From: Micropterix aruncella
Lineage: Eukaryota > Arthropoda > Insecta > Lepidoptera > Micropterigidae
NCBI GenBank assembly: GCA_944548615.1
Contig: OX155960.1
Span: forward strand, 13,837,072 to 13,901,071
Direction of reading: 5' to 3'
Length of the DNA stretch: 64,000 nt
The first letter of the stretch is position 1, and each line of letters starts with the position of its first letter. Below, one piece after another: positions 1-20,900 of this stretch. The notes beneath the pieces are model-generated. The model worked only from the letters and a program-made list of their open reading frames with translations. It was not told the DNA's origin and ran no database searches. Both the position numbers and the translations under genes were made by a program.

Positions 1-1560
<1,560 letters not shown>

Positions 1561-1743
1561 ATGGCTTTCCTTTATACAATAAAGAATAATAGCATCGACA
1601 GCACATACCTCGTGGAAAACCTGTCATTTTTAGTCCCACCTAGAACTATTAGAGCTCCTCGAACGTTCGAATTACAACGCGCAAATACGAAGTATCCACA
1701 AAATGCCCTTATTTTTTGTATTATGATCTTATTGATATACTAG
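1561..1743 (+). pseudogene. LINE ORF2 C-terminal fragment
   Basis: The translation shows a short stretch (IKNNSIDSTYLVENLSFLVP, then RTFE) matching the C-terminal tail of the LINE RT protein at 16518-17309, which reads LHKIIHNKIDS then LLVPPRRVRSPRTFE. Only about 50 residues remain, with no RT motifs. It is a relic of the Jockey/CR1-like family that occurs repeatedly in this window. The family assignment rests on this internal similarity. Confidence 0.65.
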
Positions 1744-1974
1744 GTTCCAACATATAAACATTAATTCATTTAATTATATAAAAGATCTCTACTATAAGAG
1801 AGATGACTATAAGAGATTTTTTATTATATAATTCAATCTACGTATATAAAAGAATTATGTAGAACCATAGAAAATGCGCGCAGAGCTTAATTTATTATTT
1901 ATTTTTTGACAATTCATGTATGTATGTATTTATTATTTATGTATGTATGTATCCTGTATTCATTTATGTATATA

Positions 1975-4175
<2,201 letters not shown>

Positions 4176-4375
4176 NNNNNNNNNNNNNNNNNNNNNNNNN
4201 NNNNNNNNNNNNNNNNNNNNNNNNNNNNNNNNNNNNNNNNNNNNNNNNNNNNNNNNNNNNNNNNNNNNNNNNNNNNNNNNNNNNNNNNNNNNNNNNNNNN
4301 NNNNNNNNNNNNNNNNNNNNNNNNNNNNNNNNNNNNNNNNNNNNNNNNNNNNNNNNNNNNNNNNNNNNNNNNNNN
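4176..4375. other. Assembly gap (200 N)
   Basis: Exactly 200 N characters, a usual fixed-size scaffold gap. The real distance is unknown, so the relation between the two satellite palindromes on either side is not established. Confidence 0.99.
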
Positions 4376-9183
<4,808 letters not shown>

Positions 9184-9602
9184 CTGCGCACGCATTTTAT
9201 TGTAACATATTTTTAAACTTTTTGTTTTTATTTCAACATACTTTAATGTTTTTAATTCTATTTAACTTAAACAGAAAATGTATTTATAACTATAGCAAGT
9301 TGGCAACTCTGTCAACATTCGCATATAGTTTCTTACGCATGCGCACGCTATGGTCGCACACGCACATACACCATTACACAAAAACACATACACACGCACT
9401 GAGGCTAGTGCGGCGTTTGCAATTCGATCTGTTAATTGGTCATCAAATTTTAATACCATTTTCACTGCTTATTTTTGCCACGATTTTATCAACTACAAAC
9501 TACTACCATCGCTTTATGACGATACTCTTATTATTATCATTTATCGTCGTTTATCCGCTATAATTGTTCTTGCATTTTTTATACTGTATATGAAACCTCT
9601 TT
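9184..9602 (+). other. LINE inter-ORF / ORF2 5' region
   Basis: Lies between the ORF1 stop and the ORF2 start. It includes a CA-rich stretch (about 9356-9395) and no recognised domain. No separate gene is supported. Confidence 0.5.
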
Positions 9603-10256
9603 ATGAATAGTCTTTCTATAAGATATCAGAATGTTCGAGGTTTGCGTACGAAGACTAATATATTTAAAAACAACATTCTATGCAACGATTATGACCTAAT
9701 AATGGCTACCGAAAGTTGGCTTCTGGATGGCATCTTGGACGCGGAGGTCTTGGACTCACGCTATGACGCTCTGAGGAGGGATAGGGACCCCGACACCACG
9801 GGTAAGAAACGCGGCGGAGGTGTTCTCGTAGGAGTACGAAGGGAGTTAAACGCTTTCAGCAGGGACGATTGGAGCCCGACGAATGCTGAATGGTTCTGGT
9901 TTACCATTCCGTCCACATCGCTCATAGCGGACACAGATTTGCATATCGCATGTGTCTATATCACTGGCGAGGAACACGATAGATTAGTGCAGGAGTTTGT
10001 AGAATCAATGTGTGATCTTGTTCAAAACCATCCCGCAGACAAATTCTTAGTGGTAGGGGATTTTAATCTCCCAGCGTTAAAATGGAGAGATGATGACGAT
10101 GATAATTACACTAACGCCGGTACTATCGGTTCTATTTTTCTTGATCATGTAGCCTTCGCTGGTCTTATTCAATTTAATCATATAGCAAATGCAACAAATA
10201 GAATCTTGGACTTAAATCTTGCGTATTTTGACATAGGCAAATTGAACGAGCCTTAA
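9603..10256 (+). CDS. LINE ORF2 part 1: AP-like endonuclease (EEP) domain
   Basis: This is the N-terminal endonuclease of a Jockey/CR1-group LINE, which nicks target DNA to prime reverse transcription. Visible blocks, in order: YQNVRGLRTK (about residues 8-17), ATESWL near 35-40 with the catalytic-type glutamate, RGGGVLVGV near 69, VVGDFN near 149-154 with the catalytic Asp-Phe-Asn, and a late LDLNLAY. A conserved SDH box is expected near the end; the frame reads LDLNL and LDHVAF instead, so activity is uncertain. The frame stops at 10256 while the RT frame opens 8 bp later in another phase, with clear continuity across a one-base shift near 10230. A frameshift mutation or a sequencing error is therefore likely. 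Confidence 0.85.
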   Translation: MNSLSIRYQNVRGLRTKTNIFKNNILCNDYDLIMATESWLLDGILDAEVLDSRYDALRRDRDPDTTGKKRGGGVLVGVRRELNAFSRDDWSPTNAEWFWFTIPSTSLIADTDLHIACVYITGEEHDRLVQEFVESMCDLVQNHPADKFLVVGDFNLPALKWRDDDDDNYTNAGTIGSIFLDHVAFAGLIQFNHIANATNRILDLNLAYFDIGKLNEP

Positions 10257-10264
10257 ATCCTTTA

Positions 10265-12457
10265 GTGAAAGAAGATGCTCATCACCCGTCATTTGACATT
10301 TTCGTTCCGAACCTTAGATACAAACCTCTTATAACTCCAGCTATCTCTCGAAATAACTTCTCAAAGGCGGATTATCCATCTCTCAATTACTATTTATCAC
10401 TTATCGACTGGGACAATGTTTTATTGACAGATAACTTAGACAACGCTATTGGTGTATTCTATACTACAATTGGCGCAGGGATCGATTTGCATGTTCCAAG
10501 GCAAAAAGTGATATCTAGTAAATATCCAAAGTGGTTCTCGCCAGCTCTAATCAATATTATAAAAGAGAAGATTAAATACTACCGAAAGTGGAGGCGGTAC
10601 GGGAATCCGCTCGATTATGATGCCTTTTCCTTGCTACGATCGCGACAGAAATCCATGCAGAAAACATGTTATCGCTCTTATATTGCTAACAGCGAGAATA
10701 GTATAACCAAGAATCCAAAGCAATTTTGGGCATATGTAAAGGGTATTAAAAAAGATCACGCTCTGCCTAGCCGTATGAAACTCAATGGTGTCTTTGCAAC
10801 GGAGGGCCAAGCGATTAGCGAAAGCTTTGCCGATTATTTTAAATCGACATACATCACCGGGCAACCTGTCAATGTAATGCCGGTTAGTGACAATCTAGAT
10901 ACAATTTGTGGTTTAAGTAATATCCAAATCATCGAATCTCAAGTCCTAAAGTATCTTATGAATTTAGACCGCAATAAAGGACCTGGTAGCGATGGTATAC
11001 CACCTATTTTTGCCATCAACTGTGCGAAGGAACTTTCCCGGCCACTAACATTGCTCTTTCGACGCTCTATAAATGAGGGCGTATTTCCTTCTGCTTGGAA
11101 AGAAGCCATCGTCGTACCGGTACATAAAGGAGGCGCCAAAAACTGCGTAGAAAACTATAGGCCTATTTCAATATTGCCAGTTTTTAGCAAGCTCTTGGAA
11201 AAGGTTGTTTACGACCAGCTATATCAAGCTCTCGCTAGCTCGTTCACAGAGCACCAACACGGGTTTCTTAAAAATCGGTCGGTTGTTACAAACCTCGCTC
11301 ATTTTACTGATTATACTTTGGGACGTATGGATCGGCGTATTCAGGTGGACGCGATATATACTGACTTCTCAAAGGCCTTTGATCGTGTCAATCATGTTGA
11401 GCTAATAGCTCGTCTGTCGTCTATGGGCATACATGGAGATCTGTTAAGGTGGATAGCATCCTACGTTTTCAAGCGAAGGCAGGCCGTTGTCGTTGGTGGA
11501 TTTAGATCTAGTTTCTTTGGCATTGAGTCTGGTGTACCACAGGGATCCCATTTAGGGCCTTTGCTTTTTAATGTTTATATTAACGACATCGGTACTTGCT
11601 TTAATCACTGCGACTATCTCCTTTATGCAGATGATTTGAAAATCTTCATGGGAGTGAAGAACCATGGCGACTGTCAATTGATCCAGGAAGATCTGAATCG
11701 TTTCACTCGTTTTTGTGCACAGCGTAAACTTTCTTTAAATGTTGCTAAGTGCCATAAAATCTCATTTTCGCGAAATGTCAATATTATTAACTTTAAATAT
11801 ACAATTGGCAATGATGAAATTCTGGAAGTAGATCGAGTGCGTGATCTAGGAGTCATCTTAGATCGCAAGCTTTTAATGGATAAGCACATTGATTCAGTCG
11901 TCAACAGGGCTTACAGCACCCTCGGTTTTATTATGAGAGTTTGTAGACCTCTTAAAAACACTCATTCTTTGACAACGGTTTATGTTGCATACGTACGCAG
12001 CCTGCTTGAATTTGCTTCTAATATTTGGTCTCCACAGTATGCTACATATAAGCTGAGGATTGAGCGTATTCAAAAACGATTTATACGTCATCTAAATTAC
12101 CGCTTATTTTCCAACGGCTTGTCGTACGCTGAAGGTCTGCAACGCTACGGTTTAGAGACATTAGAGGACCGGCGAGTAGTATCAGATATGTCGTTTCTAC
12201 ATAAAATTGTTCATACTGGGTTGGACAGTTCATACCTCCTGAGTAGGGTGAGCATACGAGCGCCTTCCCGATTCGCACGTGCTCACTCAACTTTTTACGT
12301 ACCAAGGTTCAACACTAACTATGGTTCCAATTCGTTATTGCCGCGCGTTATGCATGCATACAATGTATGCTTTAACGATATTGACATATTTAACCATCAG
12401 AATAGTCGATCCTTTGTTAAGGAGGTACGTGAAAAGCTGATTATCAGATCGGATTGA
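10265..12457 (+). CDS. LINE ORF2 part 2: reverse transcriptase (Jockey/CR1-like)
   Basis: 730-residue reverse transcriptase portion of a non-LTR retrotransposon, which copies element RNA at the nicked target site. Motifs: GPGSDGIPP (about residue 238), NYRPISILPVFSKLLEKVVY (about 300-320), QHGFLKNRS, YTDFSKAFDRVNH with catalytic Asp (about 365), GVPQGSHLGPLLF (about 422) and YADD (about 454-457). The C-terminal tail LLEFASNIWSPQYATYKLRI and the RFIRHL block is the signature shared by the fragments at 15.7, 16.5, 36.5 and 41.3 kb. There are no internal stops and no visible loss of catalytic residues. The annotated start is only the first codon after the frameshift; the true protein starts in the endonuclease frame. 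GTG at 10265 is not a real initiation codon. The copy is recent in appearance but broken by that shift. Confidence 0.93.
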   Translation: MKEDAHHPSFDIFVPNLRYKPLITPAISRNNFSKADYPSLNYYLSLIDWDNVLLTDNLDNAIGVFYTTIGAGIDLHVPRQKVISSKYPKWFSPALINIIKEKIKYYRKWRRYGNPLDYDAFSLLRSRQKSMQKTCYRSYIANSENSITKNPKQFWAYVKGIKKDHALPSRMKLNGVFATEGQAISESFADYFKSTYITGQPVNVMPVSDNLDTICGLSNIQIIESQVLKYLMNLDRNKGPGSDGIPPIFAINCAKELSRPLTLLFRRSINEGVFPSAWKEAIVVPVHKGGAKNCVENYRPISILPVFSKLLEKVVYDQLYQALASSFTEHQHGFLKNRSVVTNLAHFTDYTLGRMDRRIQVDAIYTDFSKAFDRVNHVELIARLSSMGIHGDLLRWIASYVFKRRQAVVVGGFRSSFFGIESGVPQGSHLGPLLFNVYINDIGTCFNHCDYLLYADDLKIFMGVKNHGDCQLIQEDLNRFTRFCAQRKLSLNVAKCHKISFSRNVNIINFKYTIGNDEILEVDRVRDLGVILDRKLLMDKHIDSVVNRAYSTLGFIMRVCRPLKNTHSLTTVYVAYVRSLLEFASNIWSPQYATYKLRIERIQKRFIRHLNYRLFSNGLSYAEGLQRYGLETLEDRRVVSDMSFLHKIVHTGLDSSYLLSRVSIRAPSRFARAHSTFYVPRFNTNYGSNSLLPRVMHAYNVCFNDIDIFNHQNSRSFVKEVREKLIIRSD

Positions 12458-14397
<1,940 letters not shown>

Positions 14398-14463
14398 TAT
14401 GAAATATTTGTTGTTTATGTATTTATACATATAGATAAATACATAAACAACAAATATTTCATA
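14398..14463. repeat. Perfect 29-bp inverted repeat with 8-bp loop
   Basis: The left arm 14398-14426 starts TATGAAATATTTGTTG and the right arm 14435-14463 is its exact reverse complement. The following sequence (AATCAGACCTTTCATTTGACAC near 14492) recurs in inverse at about 20135-20160, so this may be the tip of a dispersed hairpin or MITE family. Confidence 0.9.
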
Positions 14464-14848
14464 GATAAATATATTTTTTTCGGAATTTACACAATCAGAC
14501 CTTTCATTTGACACTAAACACGATGTATATTGTATTTGAAGATTTAAACATTAAGACAACTATTTATTTAATATTTGGATAGTTAAGATACCATATGACA
14601 CTCAGGATGATATAGCAATTCTAACAAAACCACATACATATAAATTGGTTCAAGCGATTAGAAGTTATGGTGGAATAAAGAAACGGAAAATATTCATAGA
14701 TGAACTCTAAACACATTGCACTAATTTTCTGTCGGGCAGACTAGTAAAAAATAAAATACCAAACAATTTTATAGAGCATTATCATACCCGCCTTGTTGCC
14801 TATTGGCACCATCTTAAAGGTGGGCATTTATAGCATCACGCAATCAAA

Positions 14849-14945
14849 CACTCAGGCGTTCACCCATCCCAGTATTGACCGCGCCCGCCGCTGCTTAACT
14901 TCGGTAACAACGAGGAGAACCGGTGTCAACGGGGCTGCGGCCGCT
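14849..14945 (-). ncRNA. 5S rRNA-like sequence (pseudogene or 5S-derived SINE head)
   Basis: On the minus strand the order matches metazoan 5S rRNA: GACACCGGTTCTC, then ACCGAAGTTAAGCAGC (A-box region), GGGCGCGGT, and GGATGGGTGAACGCCTG (C-box region). The 5' and 3' ends do not pair as in 5S: the 3' part after the C-box (TGTTTGATTGCGTGATG) departs from the usual sequence. It is therefore a relic or the 5S-derived head of a SINE3-type element. The internal promoter boxes are largely kept. A single copy is seen in the window. Confidence 0.72.
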
Positions 14946-15670
14946 ACAAATTATTCTCTTTCATGTTAAGAGCCCGTTCACATATTTTTTCCAGAAAGGC
15001 AAGAAAAGTGGATTTTTGGCGTTCTAATTCCAAGAAATAAAGAGATATCTACAAACTTTAATTACTGAATTACCTGGACCATTTCTTGATGTTGACCATA
15101 GCGGCCTTTAATTTTAGATGTAAGGAATATTATTTACTTATTCAGCCCATTTTCCGAAAGTCGTTATTCGTAAAACGCTCGGAAGGCAAACTTTGAGCTC
15201 CTTAATACAGTAATATCACTACAACGAAAACCGTATACTATTTTTTTTTAATGTCCGTCATGTATTCTTGATGTACACTACGGCTTAATTTTTCGTTTTT
15301 TGACCACATATCCAAGGTATACATTACTTACAATTACACAAAATTAAAAAAAAATCTTCCTGTATCATTCTAATTTTCTCAGAAATAAAATAAGATTCTT
15401 ATATAATACTTATACTATATTAAAGTTCACTCTTTTAGCAATACGACATAATATAAATTATTGTCATTAGAAAGGAGAAAACACTGCAAAAAACAATTAG
15501 AAATTGTGTATATATTTGCTTGCGCAAGAGAAGAGCGCTCAGTGCCGCGGTTTTTCTCCCAGGGTTGAATAGTTATTTATTTATTTATTTATTTATTTAT
15601 CCTATCTTTTATAGTTACATCCAAAAAAAATGCGTTCATTTTTTCAACTCATTTTAAAAGAATACCTACG

Positions 15671-16245
15671 CTATTTTGTAATACGGCTCTTAAATAGGTC
15701 GATATTCTGGAAATGATTAGGTATACATAACGGAATTCTGGGCATACCTAGTACGGACGCGCGGGACTTTGAAGGTACGGGAAAGCGAGCCACGCGTGGT
15801 GGTACGTGAAAAGATAAATTCTGTGTGAAATATGGGTTGTCCACCTTGTTGTGGATAATTTTATGTAATAATACCATGTCTGCCGTGGTACGGCGGTTCT
15901 CCAATGAAGCAATATTGAAGTGATTCAGTCTCTCCTCGTACGTGTTTAGTCCCAAACGTTGACGGTAGTTTAGTTATCTCATAAATCGTTATTGGACGTT
16001 TTCTAATCTTTCCTTACATATATGATATTGTGGATTCCAGATCGGAGATGCAAACCCTAATACGCTGCGGATGTATGCAAAATAAAGGGTTTTGAATACA
16101 GTCGGTTCAGAGAACGACTTTGAGACCCTTGGGCTTCATGCCCAAGGTTTTTAACGCTTTACTGACAATACTCTTGTATGTGCTCGTAAAATATCAGTCG
16201 GTGATCGAGTTGAACGCCAAGGTTGCGAATGCTCAGCGCGTTGGG
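15671..16245 (-). pseudogene. LINE ORF2 C-terminal fragment, degenerate
   Basis: A 94-codon open part (15671-15955) shows YEERLNHFNIASLENRRTTA and VLLHKIIHNKVDNPYF, homologous to the C-terminal tail of the LINE at 16518-17309. Homology continues upstream on the same strand to about 16245 with broken frames. RT motifs are absent. It is flanked by short ATTT-type repeats (about 15566-15600 and 16256-16281), often seen at LINE 3' tails. Confidence 0.8.
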
Positions 16246-16517
16246 AACCGGATAATTTATTTATTTATTTATTTATTTATTTCGGGAAACATACAGCGCT
16301 TCATTAATTATTACTAATTATTCTAATACACAGTTTCGCTGGCCGATTAATTGTTTCCTACATTATTTTCTTATACGGTAGATCAAAAATTGCATTGCAC
16401 TAAATTAAATTAAATTAAATTGCAATTGAACTATTGTAAGGATAGGAAAGGAGAGGGATGGGATATATGTAGGATAGGATATAGATATTCAAATTATATT
16501 CACTGTTTAATCACTTC
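16246..16517. repeat. ATTT-type simple repeats and LINE 3' spacer
   Basis: Contains (TTTA)n at about 16256-16281 and an AAATT-type run near 16400. Read on the minus strand, it lies 3' of the LINE fragment ending at 16518 and is probably its 3' untranslated region. No gene is seen. Confidence 0.6.
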
Positions 16518-17345
16518 CTAGACGCCTAGTGAGCTAAGGACAGCTTCGCTGAATTTAGGTTGATTCAGGTAAAAAATGTCGATATCTTCGAATCGTCTAT
16601 TATATGTGGTCATCAAGCGGTGCATAACAGAGTTTTGGGCGTAACTAATATTCACACGAGGGATTTCGAACGTACGAGGAGAGCGAACCCTTCGTGGTGG
16701 AACTAACAACGACAGTTTATTTACCAAATGAGGGCTATCAATTTTGTTATGAATTATTTTATGCAATAATATCATATCAGCCGCTGTGCGGCGGTCTTCC
16801 AGTGAACACATACTGAAATAGTTCAGCCTGCTCTCGTAGGTTCCAAGTCCCAAGTACTCACGATAGTCCAGGTATCTAGTAAAACGTCTTTGGACGCCCT
16901 CCACCCTATTTTTATACACGCCATATTGCGGATTCCAAATCTGCGATGCGAACTCTAAGGTGCTACGAACATAGGAAAAGTAAAGCGTTTTAAAGATGTT
17001 AATGTTCGAGAATGGTTTACATATTCTATTAACAAAACCCAGAGTCCTCAACGCCTTGCTAACAATACTGTTGATGTGTTGGTCGAACGTCAGCTTTTGA
17101 TCCAGTTGTACCCCAAGATCTCGAATGCACTGAACTTCAGGGATATATTCACCATTCACGCGGTATTTGAAGTTGACGCTTTCCTTTTTACGACTGAATA
17201 TAATGCTATTACATTTGGTAGCATTTAAAGTGAGCTTATTTTTCACGCAATATTCGAAGAGTCGGTCAATATCTGTCTGAATATGGAGGCAATCAGCCAT
17301 GCTATCCACTTGAGCATAAACTGTGAGATCATCCGCGTATAATAT
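16518..17345 (-). pseudogene. LINE ORF2, RT end and C-terminal domain (5'-truncated)
   Basis: A 263-codon open frame (16518-17309), preceded by the RT catalytic YADDLTVYAQVDS block just upstream in the same orientation (about 17300-17345). Blocks: LFEYCVKNKLTLNATKCN, IRDLGVQLDQKLTFDQHINS, STLEFASQIWNPQYGVYKNR and the C-terminal LLVPPRRVRSPRTFE. It lacks the endonuclease and most of the RT, as expected for 5'-truncated LINE insertion. Upstream it abuts a second, overlapping copy of the same region from a related element. Confidence 0.88.
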
Positions 17346-17365
17346 ATAATGGTTGATATGATACT

Positions 17366-18372
17366 AAAAATGCAATTTCTTTTTTTTACGGCTAAACGAA
17401 AGTTGCATTTCAAAGCGTTGAGAGAGAGTCTGTTTCTTTCGCAGTACTCAAACAATCTATTAATGTCGTCCTGGATAAGATGTCAATCGGTGATGCTTTC
17501 AACCTGGGCGTAAATTTTAAGGTCGTCAGCGTATAGTACAGGGCCCATTTTTAAAACATGATCCAATATCGTGTAAATACGCGTTGAACAGCAGAGGACC
17601 TAGGTAAGAAACCTGCGGGACTCCAGAGGGTATGGACGCGTAGTTCGATCGGATTCCGCCATGAACTCCTAGTCTCTTTAATCTATACTAATATTATAAA
17701 GAGGTAAAGTTTGTGAGGTTGTAGGAAGTAATCTCTGGATTTACTGAACCAATTTTGAAAATTCTTTTACCAATAGAACGAAAACGTTTCTAACGAACGC
17801 TGCCTTAACGATGAGAGATATATGATGAAGTTCTAGAGAAAAGTTGTAGAGCTTGATAATGCCTACAAAAAAGTTAGCGACAGCATATGTCTAACTTTTA
17901 TATTTAAGTAACAAAAAGTAGTATTTTATATTTAAAAAAATTATTTAAATCGTTAGGTCATGTTTATTGGTCATATCAACAATTATGAATTATTATCAAA
18001 ATAAGTGAATTTATCGTCTCAAGTGTTTAAAACAAAAGACTTTTCCCTTTTTCTGCATATAATTTCACTGTTACTGCATAAATGGTTAAAGAGATAAGAC
18101 CCTCAAAAATAAGACACTCACAAATAACGGTAATATAGTCAAATTGGCATGCAAATACATACATACATATGCAGTAAAAATATAACCCTTCTTTTGGCAG
18201 TCTGCAAATAAATCATAGCACTCAGTACTAACCAAACCACACTCATAATTTCATCACAAGTAAAAAGTTTTACCGCCCAACGAAGTGGGCACGGGTCAGC
18301 TAGTTTGTCTATAAGTATAGCGTGGTTGACCCGGTCAAATGCTTTTGAAAAATCTGTTTGCCTCAGTGAACT
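17366..18372 (-). pseudogene. LINE RT fragment split by a Helitron
   Basis: Two minus-strand pieces of one RT gene flank a Helitron. The distal piece (18304-18372) encodes TDFSKAFDRVNHAILIDK with the catalytic Asp. The proximal piece (17366-17681) encodes the next blocks: SGVPQVSYLGPLLFN, LYADDLKIYAQVES and LFEYCERNRLSLNALKCN. Taking out 17682-18303 rejoins the frame without a lost or gained base. The fragment duplicates the YADD-to-KCN region of its neighbour at 16518-17345, so these are two separate truncated copies lying in tandem. It is not functional. Confidence 0.88.
17682..18303 (+). mobile_element. Non-autonomous Helitron (622 bp)
   Basis: Starts TCTATACTAATATTATAAAG and ends in a short hairpin (CCGCCCAACGAAGTGGGC) followed by CACGGGTCAGCTAG, the usual 5'-TC...CTAG-3' layout of Helitrons. 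It sits between host A and T with no target duplication. No Rep/helicase coding is present. Confidence 0.93.
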
Positions 18373-18592
18373 ACCGACCATTACGCTACTATTTTTCTCT
18401 CCAAAAATAACGTAAATATTACTAAACGTCACTTATTATGAAAAATTGTTTGCAAACCAGAGGCATTCCCCTTGATTGAACGAATTAACCATGTTAACCA
18501 ACGACACTAAAATAACTATAGTATTCGCGCTTGATCGATCGAAATTACGCTTAAATCGACGTCTGAGCTATCTATTAAAGTGCGATTACCTT

Positions 18593-18904
18593 ACATTCAT
18601 ATGTAGAAGCGATATATCATAGATATTAATTAGGTCATAATAATATTACATGTCTTGTAGGAGTATAGAGTGCAATGCTAATAATTAAAATGACACTCGC
18701 CTATATTATCTCTCTGGATATAGCGACCAGAAATGGTACTAATGTAAAAAGATAGTTCGAAAGAGTACATATAAATGAGTATAGAGAGCGTTAAATTTTA
18801 TATAATTATTTGAGGTTTCAATCAAATGTCAGATAATGAAAGATGCATTGTATGTATCAAATATAATGAAGATATTTAATAAAATCAGTCTTATTTTGTT
18901 GTTA
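18593..18904. repeat. Repeat blocks X (18593-18720) and Y (18723-18904)
   Basis: Block X (starting ACATTCATATGTAGAAGCG) recurs at 19424-19549. Block Y (starting GCGACCAGAAATGGTACTAA) recurs at 42459-42647. In both places Y directly precedes a Helitron 5' end. No coding capacity is seen. Confidence 0.85.
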
Positions 18905-19423
18905 TCTATACTAATATTATAAATAGGTAAAGTTTGTGAGGTTGTAGGAAGTAATCTCTGGATTAACTGAACCGATTTCGAAAATTCTTTTACCAATAGA
19001 AGCCATCGTTATTTGTGAGTGTCATGGGCTATATATTAATCCGAAAAATGGAAAGCCTTTTTCGTGGTAGTCGGCAAAGTAAGTCGGAGAAAAAACGGTC
19101 GAACGAAAACGTTTCTAACTAACGCTGCCTTAACGATGAGAGATATATGACTAAGTTTTAGAGAAAAAGTTGTAGAGCTTGATAATGCCTACAAAAAAGT
19201 CAGCGGCAGCCGATGTCTAACTTTTATATTTAAGTCTCAAAAAGTAGTATTTTATATTAAAAAATTAATTTAAATCGTTAAGTCATGTTTATTGGTCATA
19301 TTATCAACAATTATGAATTCATATCAAAATAAATAAATTTGTCATTTCAAGTGTTTAAAACAAAAGACTTTTCCATTCTACTGCATATAATTTCCCTTTT
19401 ACTGCATAAATGGTTAAAGAGAT
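18905..19423 (+). mobile_element. Helitron, 3'-truncated
   Basis: Begins TCTATACTAATATTATAAAT and matches the other Helitrons up to the TGGTTAAAGAGATAA block. It then switches abruptly into a second copy of block X without the terminal hairpin or CTAG. The 3' terminus is lost, so it cannot be a complete element. Confidence 0.88.
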
Positions 19424-20860
19424 AACATTCATATGTAGAAGCGATAAATCATAGATATTAATTAGGTCATAATAATATTACATGTCTTGTAGGAGTTGCA
19501 ATGCTAATAATTAAAATGACGCTCGCCTATATTATCTCTCTGGATATATAATATTAATTGAAATCATAATAGGCGGATAATGAATCGATTTAATTAAATT
19601 TGCGCCGGGAAATGCATCTGGTCGCAGCTGATAGCAACGGAGCCTTTTGTTCATGGGCTGAAATATTATATAATCGAGTTTAGAGGATGAAGGTCCGCAT
19701 ATTCGGCCTTATTTAACAGTTGGAACAATTGCATATTTATAGACATTTATACGATATCCTAGAAAAAACTGAAAAAATTAAAGTAATGAAAAATTATACA
19801 AGGTTTAATAGTTTACTGTAAACCGACCTACCTTTTGGGTTATTATTTAAAGAGTAGATACAAAAATCGTTGGTTTATTCTTATTAGATTTCTTAATAAC
19901 AATACTTGTTTACAATATACCAGATATTTTTTTTACATTGTACATAACAGCCCAACAAAAAAGAAGTGTAATGTGTTCAGGATTCATTTGTATATGTTTT
20001 ACGTTTCTTTATTCCACTATAATTTCTAAACGCTTGAACAGATTTAGAAGTATATTGTACTATTAGAGCCGTTATGTCATCCCGAGTGTCAAAGCGTACG
20101 TTAACTGTATAATATAAATATATAGCGTTTATTATCAAATGAAAGGTCTGATTGATTACATTCCGAAAATATATATGTATCTTTAAGGATAAATACATAA
20201 ACTACTACTATATTAAAAAAACATTGAAAAAATATTACAAATACAGTGGTTAACTTTTTGTAACAGCAGTTGTGTTTTTTATTACTTTTAATGTATTTAC
20301 TTGTTGTATTTAGAATCGTAGGAACAATTTAACGTATCACGTATCAATTTAACGTACTCGTGGTCTTTTGGGATATTTCATTCCCATGGAACAGTTAATA
20401 CTATAATAAGGGCAATCTTCCGATATAGGGAGTACAGTTATATCTGGACAAAGGGCTGTACATCCGATACTTTTAGGGAATTCATACTGCAATTTTTTAA
20501 TAAATATTGAAAATTTACGCATGATTTAGCTTTCCTTTTTAAAATAAAAACTGCCGGACCGCTCGTGTAGTTTAAAGACTACACCATCATTAATGCAAAT
20601 TTTTCGTCTTTATTGCGCACTTTGAATGTATTATCGTAAGAAAGGGATGTTTCGCAAGATTTATTGTGATTATAAACGTCACTTGAAATGTCACATCCGA
20701 AAAAGACAATGAGGAAATTCGAAGTTAAAGGGTAAAGAAGGGTAAGTCCCGCGAAGGTCGCCAGAATAGGGAAAAGACTCAATTTAAAATGCGTATCTTG
20801 TTATTGTACATTTGTATTCTCAGTAGATATGCGAAAGAGTCACTCTTATGTCGTAAATTG
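19424..20860. other. Block X copy, then unassigned AT-rich interval
   Basis: 19424-19549 is a second copy of block X. The rest contains a diverged inverse copy of the region beside the 14.4-kb hairpin (about 20130-20280) and otherwise nothing recognised. Confidence 0.5.
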
Positions 20861-20900
20861 AACGGTTTCAACCATATTATGAACGGTTTCAACCATATTA
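20861..20900. repeat. Short tandem duplication beside Helitron
   Basis: Two copies of a ~20-bp unit starting GAACGGTTTCAACCATATTA, immediately before the Helitron 5' end. Confidence 0.9.

Noticed and set aside
18139..18432. 97-codon minus-strand ORF as a gene
   Set aside because: It is a chimera of RT coding sequence and the non-coding Helitron end.
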